A DNA stretch of 64,000 bases from Stercorarius parasiticus. Taxonomy: Eukaryota; Chordata; Aves; Charadriiformes; Stercorariidae. Both the position numbers and the translations under genes were made by a program. Numbering within the stretch: position 1 is the stretch's first letter; each line of letters begins with the position of its first letter. Below the pieces are notes generated by a model. That model did not search any database. It was not told where the DNA came from and saw only the letters and a list, made by a program, of their open reading frames with translations. Below are positions 1-12,500 of this stretch, one piece after another. The DNA lies in contig VWZL01000430.1 in assembly GCA_013396915.1 (NCBI GenBank), positions 249,253 through 313,252 on the forward strand, read 5' to 3'.

Positions 1-414
1 CCGTGGGGCTGAGCTGTCGGTGGGCGGCCCTGAGCTGGGTACCTGGGGCTTCCAGGTGGGTGCCGGGGCTGGCTTTGCCTGGGAGGAATCGTCTCCTTTG
101 CATGAGGGAAGAGTTTGTGTCTGGTCCTGCGTGTGGGACCTGTCGGCGGCTCTGGGGCTGATTGTGCCACGAGCAAACAGCAGAGGTGTGCTCTCTGGGC
201 TTTTATCATTGCTGCCTCTTTGAGGGATTCAGTCGTCAGTGTAGGAGTCCTCTTTGTTATATAAGGCTTTTCGTTTTATTAGCCACTCCTAAACTTGCTG
301 TAGCAAAGAAGGTGTTTCCTTACGTTCTAGCTGTCACAGGCAAAACCAACAAATTTCTGATGTGGACTGTTTCCCCTTGACATGTGCGCTTGTACCTTTT
401 CCTGTGTGCCGCAG
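1..414 (+). other. CTPS1: CTPS1 intron, 3' part
   Basis: Intronic sequence upstream of the first exon in the window. The first 160 bases are GC-rich and the remainder is AT-rich with a pyrimidine-rich acceptor. None of the first 55 CTPS1 residues is encoded here. Confidence 0.8.
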
Positions 415-585
415 GGGAGGTGTTTGTGCTAGATGATGGAGGGGAAGTGGACCTGGACCTTGGTAACTATGAGCGCTTCCTCGATATCCGACTCACCAAG
501 GACAACAATTTGACAACTGGGAAGATCTACCAGTATGTCATCAACAAGGAGAGGAAAGGAGACTATCTTGGCAAAACTGTCCAAG
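415..585 (+). CDS. CTPS1: CTPS1 exon, residues 56-113
   Basis: Starts after a GCAG acceptor with two bases of a split Gly and ends one base into a Val codon; donor GTGACG. Encodes [20 protein letters not shown] and the following [12 protein letters not shown] stretch of the synthetase domain. The Asp in VFVLDDGG separates it from CTPS2, which has Asn there. Confidence 0.95.
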
Positions 586-3500
586 GTGACGTGAAGTTTA
601 ATTCATGATGCTTAGAAATATAGTCTATATTTCTGTCCTGGTTGAGTGTTTTTGCATTGCATCTTAACTTGAGGTCTTTGTTATACGCAGTCCTTGTGAT
701 GATTTTTGTTTGTTTTTTAAAAGGGGAAGTAGGAGATGCACCAGTGCAGGTGTAGTGGTGCATGCCGTACTGAATCAGGTTCAAGCCTCAAGGCTTTCCA
801 GTACTCAGCGATATACTGCCTATTCTTTGGACTGTGTGCCGGACTTGGGTCTGACTGTCTAATGTAGCCAATACAGACTTCAGACTAATACCCCTGTGGA
901 TTATTTGTTAGCTGGTTAAAATGGTTATTGCTTTTGATAACTGTCATGTCGGTAGAAAACCCAAAGGATCTTTGAGGATCAGATCAGTCTGTTCCCTTTT
1001 TAAGCATCTGCCACAGCTGGTTTGGATAAGGACTTTTGCAGACAGTTTAAAACAGAGTGACTCTCTCTGCTTAGAGCAAAGAACTGTTTGTACTTAAATC
1101 TTCCAGCTTAAAGGAAACGTTGCTTACATGTGTTTAAATTGAGGCAGGATTACATTTCCTGCCAAGGCACTTCTCTTGAAAATCACAGCCAAGAATAATC
1201 ACTTCAAAAATGCATACTTCTTTAAAGACACAAATCATTGCTCAAGTCATATGGGGAACTCTGGCTAGTTATTTTCAATAACTCACTCTGTAATGAATTA
1301 GAGGGAGAAATGTGCGTGGGTTGTGGCTTTAACCCTTGCCTGGGTTTCTTTTTCAGTTGTTCCCCACATCACAGATGCTATACAAGAATGGGTAATGAGG
1401 CAGGCACGAATTCCTGTGGATGAAGATGGCATTGAACCCCAAGTTTGTGTGATTGAGGTTTGTAGCTCTTAAAATAAATAAATAAATTAAATTGTTTTGC
1501 TTCTTGTATGGAGTAAATGGAACTATATGCATATTTTGCACTGTAAAACTTTCTTACAGTAATGTAATGTTCAACTTTGCATGTTGAGTTGGTTAAAAAT
1601 GCCCCTTGCTAGCCTCAGTTATTCAGTTTAATCTTTTGAATGGTCTGTGAAACCAAACGGAGAAAGACTTAGGTTTTAGACAGTTACATTTTTGAGATGC
1701 TTTGTTCTCTAGTGTAATGTGAATGAATGAATTTTCGGTCTTGTAACTATATGCCAAAGTGTGAGCTAATCATGCTGTGCCCTCTTCTTCGTTGGTGGGT
1801 AGAGGGAGGGTGGGTAAATCACCCTCTGGAAGCAGTTGTCTTTCCTCCTTAGCAGTAAAGGGAGCTTTGGAGTGACTAGTTCACCTAGAGAAGTGAATGG
1901 CACAAGTTAGTGGTGACAAACCCGTTTGGTTTCCTGTGTGTTGTATGCAATGTCCTGCTGGCAGAGGAGAGAGAGTAGGGCGAAGGCTCTGAGGTGGTCC
2001 TGCTGAGCTGCCTGGCAGGGCATGCAGGAGAGAGGGAGCTTGTCAGAGTGCTCGGGTCATGGTGACTTAGGACTCTCCCTGCAGCTTGAGTGCCAATTTC
2101 TGTTCCAGGACTTACAGGCCTGGATCCTGAAGTACCTAGGAGGCACTGTGTGACAACGCACGGCAGTCTGTCATTGCTCCAAAGAATGCCTTGTGTCTCT
2201 ATTCCTGCATGTATCCAAAACCACTCTATATAGTTTCTGAAACTTAACTGAAATTTTGCTTCTCTGTTCCTGCATGTGTCCAAAACCACTCTATATAAAC
2301 AGAAATTTTGCTTCTCAGTGCCCCCTAATGTTTGTAAATGATAATTTTAACACCTAAATCTTTTCCCTGAAGAGAGAATAGAGACAAAGCTAATCTCCCT
2401 GGAGAGGTACTGCCCATATGAGAAGCTGGTTTTCTTGTGGCTTTTTGATTTTTGGGGAAATCACAAGGGTAAAATAATAGTTGGAGTATATTGGAGGCTG
2501 TGGAAGTAGTACAAGCAGGTAAATCCTGCGTTTCATCTTGGTGTTGATGATTCTTTAGGGAATCAGAGGGAGGTGCCGGGGAGATGTTTTAGCACCCTTT
2601 TATGTATGTTTTAGTATGTTTAAGCATACAAATTCAGTAGATGATGTTTTGGTACTAACTTTAATTCTAAATGTCTGTCTCTTTTAGCTTGGTGGGACGG
2701 TAGGTGATATTGAAAGCATGCCTTTCATTGAAGCTTTCCGCCAGTTCCAGTTCAAGGCCAAAAGAGAGAATTTTTGTAACATTCATGTCAGTCTAGTTCC
2801 CCAGGTAAGGACCTAAAATGTTGTGGTGGTCAGGGGCTTGCTCAACCCAAAAGTTGCTTTCTAAATATGCATTTCTGAAATGCTATATCTATAGGCACTG
2901 TTATATTTATATATTTCTATATATAGAAACTTGTGGAAGAAATGCAGAGAATATATGGTTACATATTTAAAAAGGTTCGCAAGAAGTGAGCAGAAACTTT
3001 TCAAAGTGTGTAAATGTGTAATAAATAGTTGGGAGTTGCAGCAAATGCAGTTTTGCATCTTTAACTGCTGTTTTTCTTTATGGAATTGTCTCCTAGCTTC
3101 TGCAGGTAAACTTGCTTTCTAGGGCCGAAAACTTTCAGTTTCTCTTCATTTGCATAGCCTTTTATTTCTGCAAAGCTAATATAAACTTCAGTGATTCTTT
3201 CAGACTTCACACCCATTTGGACTTATTAATAAGATCATATTCCAAGCTCTTCCCGGAGTTCTTTAATACTTCTGTTGCTATGTGCACCCCCCAAGTTTAC
3301 AATAGCTGTAGTTTATGAAATAGGTTGGGTTACTTCTGTAACATAACTTTCAAAACATGATACTGTGTTTTGAAACATAATCTGTTGGGCTTTTTTCTCC
3401 TTAGACAATATTTTTAATTTGTGTTCTGATGTTTAACAGTGATTTCATAGACTCTCACATCTGCTTGCTATGTAAGCCATAACAATCTGAGTGGCAGTTG

Positions 3501-6500
3501 CCCTATGGTTCAGAGATGCTATTAAGAAAAGGTATTATGAAGCAGTGCTATGATAAGAATCAGTTAATTAGGAATCACAAAGAAAAACGAAATATCGTTA
3601 TGTGCCAAGTGGATGAGGTGAACTCCAGTTAATACCAAATCCATATGAAGGTGTTTTATGCCATATAATGCCTGATATAACCTCATCTGTATTATCTTCT
3701 CTGGTTTTGAAGACAGTTTACAGTCTTCACCAAACAAAAACCTCTACTGCAAGAGTCACTGCTGAAGAAAATTCTTACGTAGTTGTGTTAACAATACTAG
3801 ACAGCATGAGTGTTCCTTGTCTTTGAAATGGGTTTGACAGAGAAACTTCATAGAGCTACTGGAGCGCAGATCAATCTTTTTTCTCTTCTCTTTCTTCCTT
3901 TACCTTTCTGTCCAGACCAGGAGAAAAAAATTAGAAATACAAAATATTAGGTATTTGCAGGGAGCAGTGGATAAAAACCTTAGTATTTCTGTTCTCTCCC
4001 TCACTATTATGCATACCTACTTAGTGGACAGACTTGAACTCTAGTTTCTGCTGGTTGCTTTCAATATTTGAAATTGAAATGATAGCATACAGGGTTATTT
4101 AGAGTTCATGTTAATTGTCTGAGAACTGGGTCAAAGTTTTTGCAAGATGAATAGGGTGGAGGGTCCCGATTAGCCTGATGAATCATTGCTACATACCATC
4201 ATAATTTGATATACCAACTTCTGCTTTTCTCTGACCAGCCAAGCTCTACAGGAGAGCAGAAGACTAAACCCACCCAAAACAGTGTTCGTGAACTCAGAGG
4301 TCTTGGTCTCTCACCAGATCTGGTAAGGTTTGCTGCATGGCTTTGAAATTAAAAATACAGTACTGGCACGTTACAGCAGCATCCTAGTCTAAATAATGCT
4401 TAGGTTGAGAGCTCTTCTATATCGGTAATAAACATGTACAAGTACCAGAGTTAGGTTGTTTTTTTTTTTTCCCCCAAGTCACAGAGACTGCAGAAAGACA
4501 GCTTTTTTAGAGGTCTCTTATATGAATGTCTGAGTACTTCTGTTTTGCTTCACAACCTTGATGTTGCTGTTCTGTTAGATTGTTTGCAGGTGCTCCACTC
4601 CACTGGATACCTCAGTAAAAGAAAAGATTTCCATGTTCTGTCATGTTGAACCAGAACAGGTAAAAATTGCTGTCTGCACTTCCTTGCAATAAATATTCTA
4701 GCTGTTTGTCAAATGCGAAGTGGAGTTTTATCTGAGCGGAGTGTTTTTGTGTTTTAACTGTGTCTGTTGTTAGCTGCATAATTCATTTGCTGCTTTGTCT
4801 TACCTACATTCCGTACGCATGTAACCATTACAAAAATTGTCCTTTTTATGCCAGCAGCCAGCTTTTCTTATAAGGTAGTTAGCGTAGGCTTAGAGAAAGA
4901 ATTCTATGGAATCCAAGGTATTTTCTGAATAGCTGTTTTTGACCTTAGTTCTCGTTCCACATTCCTTCTGTGCATACAGAAGAATGAGATTTTTCAGTAT
5001 TTAGAGGCCAAAGAGTAGTTGCCCAAAATTAGGTTTAAAGGATACATGAGTGTATTTCGTACGCTGCTCTCTTCATATTATTCTTCTGCCCAAGATTGCA
5101 TGAGGAGACATTGCACAGAAAAGTTGAAATGGGATTTGAGAGAAGCATTGCTTCACTTGAATGTTATGTGGTATGCAAAAATTCCATGTTAGCATGATTC
5201 TTTTTGTACTGAAACTACTCTGCATAGCATAGTCTGAGGTAGACCTTGGAAAATTACCAAACTGTCTGTAGGCTAAATACTAGCACTTGCCAATCCAGCT
5301 GGAGCTTGAAACATTTTGTCTTTTTGTGAAATCTCTTCGCAATTCCAGGCTCTGTCAAGTCATTTTTATTAGGCTCTTAAACAGTGAGATGAAAGTGAGT
5401 CTTGCGGTTTCAAGTATTACATTCAGAATTAGCTGACAATAATATTGATGTGTCAGCAGTACAACATCTACCTCTTGTTGGCCAGGAATTGAAAGTAAGT
5501 TGGCACTTTCCAGGAAGTTTAATGCAATTTTACGTAGTTGTTTTTCTGACAAGTGCAGTTGCACTTGAATTGAGAAGTAAATGCTATTGACTGCGAAGGA
5601 AGAAAATTTGCAGCCTAGGGGGTTTTACTGGTGCAGTGTTAAACTCTGCTTTCATTTGAGTTGGGAGAAATGAGGATTTAAAAATAGTTATGCCAGTATA
5701 TTTTTGATCCTTAAAGTACAGTCTCATTCTTGATGGACAGGTGACAGTTGTCCAGAGCCATCTTTCCTTTTCTGCAGAAGCCCATTTCAGTGAACTAGAA
5801 CCATTGACATAGATATTCCTCATTGACGTAAGAATTCTTTGCTCATAATTCTTTGCTCGACCTGGGCAGGCTGGAGAGTTGGGCGGACAGAAACCTTATG
5901 AAATTCAGTAAATGCAAGTGTAGGGTGCTGCACCTGGGGAGGAATAACCCCCCGCACCAGTACAGGTTGGGGCTGACCTGCTGGAGAGCAGCTCTGTGGA
6001 AAGACACCTGGGAGTCCTGGTGGACAACAGGGTGACCATGAGCCAGCAATGGGACCTTGTGACCAAGAAGGCCAATGGCATCCTGGGGGGCATTAAGAGC
6101 GTAGCCAGCAGGTGGAGGGAGGTCATCCTCCCCCTCTGCTCTGCCCTGGGGAGGCCGCATCTGGAGCACTGGGTCCAGTTCTGGGCTCCCCAGTTCAAGG
6201 ACAGGGAACTGCTGGAGAGGGGACAGCAAAGGTCTACAAAGATGATCAGGGGATTGGAACATCTCTCTTATGAGGAAAGGCTGAGGGATTTGGATCTTTT
6301 TAGTCTGGAAAAGGGAAGACTGAGGGGGGATCTTATCAATGCTTATAAATACTAAAGGGTGGGTGTCAGCAGGATGGGGCCAGGCTCTTCTCAGTGGTAC
6401 CCAGCGACAGGACAAGAGGTAACAGGCATAAACACAGGAATATAGGAAGCTCCATCTAAACGTGAGGAGGAACTTCTTTCCTGTGAGGGTGGCAGAGCCC

Positions 6501-9500
6501 TGTCACAAGCTGCCCAGAGACGTGGTGGACTCTCCATCACTGGAGACACCTGCTCTGGGTGACCCTGCTCTGGCAGCGAGTTGGACGAGATGATCTCCAG
6601 AGGTCCCTTCCAACACCTGCCAGTCTGTGATTCTGTGATAATTGTTTAATCCTAAGTTAGGTGAAGGACCCCTGTAAAATTTATTGCTGTATTGAGATCA
6701 CAGATTTCCCTGGGCTTTAATCAAACTGAAAGCCCTGGTTAAGAATGACAGTGGTGGGGAATGGGGAAGCTGGGCTTGTGGGAAGTTTAGCTGTTGTTTC
6801 AATTGGGATTAACAAAAAGGCTGTATCACAGAAGTCTCTTTGAAGTGTACTTTGAACTTTGCTATGTGCTCGCATAACTTGCATAGCAGCTGACTTTCTC
6901 ACTGCTAGGTTATCGTGTTATAGCCATTCCCAAGGAGCTCCAGTGAGCAGTAATACCTGGGAAGTATTGAAGGATGACCTTTTCAAGTATATGGAAACTA
7001 AAATTAAGCTATTCATATGCTGTTATCAACAGATGTTATTTCCTGGAAGTTTAGCTGGTCATATGATTGTCTGCTAGAGATAGAAGCTCTCTGAATATCT
7101 GTCTAAAAATAATTGCACAGGCACTTAGATGTGTTTTAATGACATTCATATTTTATGAACAGGTCATCTGTGTTCATGATGTCTCTTCCATCTACCGGGT
7201 TCCTCTGTTGTTAGAGGAGCAGGGAGTTGTTGACTACTTCAGACACAGGCTTGACCTTCCCATTGAGAGGCAGCCCAGGAGGATGCTCATGAAGTGGAAG
7301 GAAATGGCTGACAGGTGAGCTGCGCTGCTGGGCATAGTTTGAGTTGAAACTCCGGATTAGTTTTTCTTCTTGGTCGTTGATTATTAGGTAACAAGTGTTA
7401 CTTCATGTTCCTCAAGTGTTCTTAATGTGCTCATTTTTTTTCTTTTTTTCTTTTTTCCCCCACAAGTATGTATTTTCTTCCTGGATGTTTAACTGTTCGG
7501 GGAAAAAAAAATTCTTCAGCATGAGAATCCTGTAAGCTAATGTTACTGATTTCCTTATCTTGTGTTGGTCAAGTACTGTCTATGTCAAAACAAGTTTGAG
7601 GTAATTAAAAGGTGGACAGCTCTGCCCTCCCTTTTTATACAAAAAGACCCAGTGATATTACAAAGTGTTGAAATCCTTTTGTAGGCATATGTAGGAGTCA
7701 TCAGGGGTGTCAATAAAAATCTGTCTTTGGAGTATGCTTTCAAGCAGGTGAAACAACTGTTTTGTAGCTGTTCTGTCTGAGACTCCTAGAACAGTGTGGG
7801 GTTTTTTTCTTGTGGGGAATAGACTCTGTGTTCATGGGGAAATTGTGAATTGAGTCTTTTCAGTTGGCATTCAGGTTCTTTCTGCAGCCTTAAGTGTGTT
7901 TGTCCTTACAAGAAATTAATTTTCAAAATCTAAATGTTTCCCTTTATTTATATGCCTGACACAGGCCACCACTGCCAATAACATTTTCTTTTCATGGGGA
8001 AAGGCCTCAGTAAGCAGCTTGGTTGAAGGTAACTTAGGATTTCTGAAAAAAACTTGAAACAATTTCTTAGCTGTAGCCAAGAATGCTGCCAGGTGCTGGG
8101 GATTGAAAGTGTGGGCAGTACAACCGTAGGACTCTAGAACTCCTTTCTGTATTTCTAGCTGCTGAAGTGAGCTGAGGCAGAAGCAGCGTGGGAAGATGCT
8201 GTACAGTATAAACACATGCAGAGTTGTGCTTTGATCCTTGCTCCTAATAGTTTACTGCAGACTTTTAATCTAATACAGCTTCCTGAAAAGACAGTTTGGA
8301 TCTACTCAAAATGGCTTTTCTGCATAAGTAGAGATGAGTTAATTTATATATGGTTTTCTGCAACTCTCTTTCTCTGACATTTTTTTTTTCTTTCTTCTAA
8401 TCTTGCTTTGATGTTTTAAAGTCCTAATTATTATAAAAGGTTGTCTCCTCTAAAGTCATCATCTCTCTAGTTGGACAGACTTTCAAGAGCCCAACTGTTT
8501 ATGTTACTTGAAAAACTGAATAGAGTGTAAGTGATTCTTGCCCCCATTTCCTGTTAATGATGAAATAAGCCTTGTGTTTTGTTTTTGTTTAGGTATGACC
8601 GTCTCCTTGAAACATGTTCCATTGCGCTTGTTGGCAAATACACCAAGTTTTCAGATTCCTACGCATCTGTCATTAAAGCACTGGAGCATTCTGCACTGGC
8701 TATCAACCACAAACTTGACATTAAGGTAGGGGTGAGTGCCTGTGTGGGGAAAAAAAAAATAAAATAAAAAAAATCCCCCCACACACTCCTTCCACTTACA
8801 GTGGTACCCATCTTAATTAAGTTTTGCACAAACCCATAGACAGTAAGGGAGAGTTGATTCAGCCAGTGAACTTTAAAATTGTCCTTGGATTATAGCATCA
8901 AAACTTGTGTTGTCAGACATAAACCGGCTTCAAAGCGAACCAGCCTTTCATCCTGTAAGATATACAAGGTGTCTGTGTAATTGATGGGACCTCTTCAGTG
9001 CTCAGTGTTGCATGCTGAACTGTGGTAGAGCGTTAGATATATTTGAAGAAGGCACGGTTTGCTTTAATTTCTCTGACAGTTGTTGGATGTGATCCTTTTT
9101 TTAGGGTTGTTGCTGTTATCCTTGCCGTACTCACAGGTTTTATGATGTTTCTGCATCAGGCTTTATTAAGTTTTTAATGCTGGTTTGGCTGCGAAGGGGC
9201 TGTTAAGGGTCTTGGTGGTAGCTAGATGCTCTGACTAGGTGAAATATCTATCAGTTGTCAGAAATTTTACTTCCGTTTAAGTATACTTCTTAAATGTCTA
9301 GTTGGTTTCACGATGTCAGTGAGTCATGGAAGTAGGTGCTTAGTTTATAACAGCACTGTTCTACGTTTGGGTTACCTTTCAACTTACAAAATCAGTGGAG
9401 AGAAAAGAAGAAAAACAAGTAAGACTGGTGAAGGGTAAACCCTGCACGTGCATCGATGGGTAGTTCCTGATACAGCTGTATTTGTATGGTTCAGAAGGGG

Positions 9501-12500
9501 AATGGGTTCTGTGAGCCCTGTGCTTTGAGATCTTCTGTTGGGTTAAAAAACTGTTTAGCAGTATTCCAAGCTTGGGGGAACAAAAAAAAAAAAAAAGACA
9601 AAAATGGTTGTTCCAAAGGGTTAGCAGACAGCCAGAACATTCAGAAGTTCAGAGATACTGGGATACTGGAGATGAGAAACTGGAAAATTTGCAGTTTTTT
9701 TCCATACGTAGCATTGGTCATAACATCCTTTAATTACAACAGCCTGTGTGCCACCATATCCCATTTGTTCTTCAGTCCGTCTTGAAGATTAAGTGATGCA
9801 TATCTGATGAGAAAGGGATTCAATTTTTTCTTGCTGTGTGGTTGTTTCTTTCTGCATAGCCTTGTGTTCCCATCTTGCTGTGCTCCAGTAAGACTTCATT
9901 CACGTTTAATGAGTTTGGGTCTCGTGGACTTCATGTATGTCACAGCAAAGCTGCAGAGAGGGGGACATAGGAAAAACATGGGTTCTGTTTGTGCATCTTT
10001 AGTATGGTGTGGGGGGAGAGCAGTTTTGCTGACTAGCAGACAGGACATCAGCCCAGAAAAAACAGAAGTGTATCCAGTAGGAAACAAATCCAGAGCTATC
10101 CAGGAGGAATGATGATATTTTCATTTAATGAGAATTAAGCGGACCCTGCACACTCTTGTGGCAGTATTTCATCATCCTTTTTTGGATTTTTTCACAGTAT
10201 ATTGACTCTGCTGACTTGGAGCCAGATACTCTGCAGGAAGAACCTGTCCGATACCATGAAGCATGGCAGAAGCTGTGTGGTGCTGAGTAAGACACTTACA
10301 CTCTGGCCATTTCTTTGGAGCATGTCTGATAAACTTGCTGCTATTGACAGTTTTGGAATTAGGAGCCTCCCTAGAGACTGTTTTCTTAGCACTGTAGTGG
10401 CACACCCTGACATTGCCCTAGATATCTCTCAATGAAATTTAGGATAAGATGTAAAGTGGAGAGTTGTTAAATAAGTGAGGGAGACTGTGAAAGGCAGCAA
10501 TAGGGAAGATGATTGTGCAGATGAGGATGTGCACAGGCTTAGTGGGGAAACAGGGTGAGAGGAAATAAGGGGAAAGGATAGGTATTGGCAAAGGCTATTA
10601 AAGCCAAAGAGAGAGGATGGAAGGCGTAAATGCGGTATAAAGTTCTTCAGGAAGAAAGTGTGACAAGGGGAAAAAGTGTTAGGATGCAGAAGAGTGCCAA
10701 GAGTTAGCCCAGGAAACAAGAACAAGTGGGGCTTGTTAGCCCTCAGGGAAGCAGGCTTTGGCTGGTACCAGGAGAATGAAGAACATCCTGCAGAATTTGG
10801 TGTCCTTGTGCCTGCAGTTTGGAGAACCTGACACTGCAGCCAGTGGCTTCCTCAGCACGGGCCTGGCTGGGTGATAAGTTTGCAAACATGATTGGTACAG
10901 AGCATGTGGGTCATGCGATGTGAACCATTCCAGTATTGTAACCTGCATTGTATTTGGGATTTCTTGGGAAGGTAAAAATGTGCTTTTATAAAATGTTTCC
11001 CTGAAAATTCTGTGACATTTTATGTGACGGCTCATGTGAAGTTGTATGGAAACTGTGCTGCAGACAGGCCTTGCCACATAGGGTACTCTAAAGCCCTTTT
11101 CAGGAGTGAGGTCTTGCAAGCCCAAGATTTTGTGGGAGAGAGGTGGTGTGTGTTTAGGGGGAAACCATGCTAGTGAGCCCTGTGTGAATTGAATCTTTTC
11201 ATCCTCATGCAGTGGAGTTCTGGTTCCTGGTGGATTTGGTGTTCGAGGGACAGAAGGCAAAATTCAAGCTATTTCCTGGGCAAGAAAACAGAAAAAACCC
11301 TTCTTAGGTGAGAAACGTGTTTCATCCATAAAAAGAAATAAAGAAAAGGAGGTTGAATAACAGCCGAACTGGTCTGCAGCGAGAGCTTTACTGATTTTCA
11401 TTAGTATCTGGAAAGTACAATTTTGAAGAGAATTGGCTGAGAAAGACAATCGTCTATGCTCAGCTTAACTGAGTAACACAGCTGTCATCTGTGGTTAGCT
11501 CTGAAGTGGTCAGGGTTGGCTGGGATGTGATGACATCTCTATAATGAGGGGATAGCAGTCTCAGAGGAAGTTTCAGAGGAGACTGTGGTGATCTTGGCAT
11601 GAAGAAATATGGGACTGCATTTAAATGAAATGGACGTGGTGAGAGACTGGAAATGTGTGAGCAGAGTGGATGGGGAAGGGAGGTGTGGAGTAAAACTTGT
11701 CAGAACTACTTGGTGCAGAGTGAACAGAGCCGTAAATCCAAGTCAAAGGTCTGTCTCATCCAGGTTTTCCTCTGACTTGGGACTGCTCTGTGAAGGTGTG
11801 TGCGCTTTGTGATATGGGCTCAGTTGTCCTATGGGCTCATGTCATATCCTGACATCTGTGTTCTGCCTTTCCTTCTGCAGGAGTTTGTTTGGGAATGCAG
11901 TTAGCAGTTGTGGAGTTTGCACGCAGTGTTCTTGGTTGGCAAGGTAATTGCACAAAACCCTTCCTGGGTTTTGGTCATTGATTGCTTGAGTAATACCTAT
12001 AACTTTTTAAATACCTGTAACTTCTAATTTTTCATTGGTAGGTAGATTATTTTTTTTTTCTAGGCCTGTAAAATTCCCTTTGCTAATTCAAAGGAAAAAG
12101 AACAATTTCCTTATCCTATTCAAATAAAAATCAATGGAGTAAGACATGCTTGTAATGACAGAAAACTTTCTGTTGCTTAGAGTGAGGTTCAGCTCCTGAA
12201 GAAAACACCTAAGTGGAGTTGTGCCTATGTGTGCTGGACATCCTAAATTCCCATTATAGCCAGTAGGAATAAAGACCAAAAAGCAATGCAGCGCCCAGGC
12301 TGTTGCACCTACTTCAGTGGGTTGAATTGCTTTCTGGGCTCCACTGCTTGTATTGACTAGGTCCCTGTTGTCCAAACTCCCTTTACAGAGTGCTAAATTT
12401 AGTTTCTCAGCCTGATTCCAAGTCTCACTAGCAGTGAAGGTAGGGGAAAATGTGTTTCTCAGAGTACTTCTGCTCCCTTCCGCCTCCTTGGCTTTATTTA

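Noticed and set aside
5843..6415. 190-codon - strand frame
   Set aside because: It is the antisense of a CR1 element.
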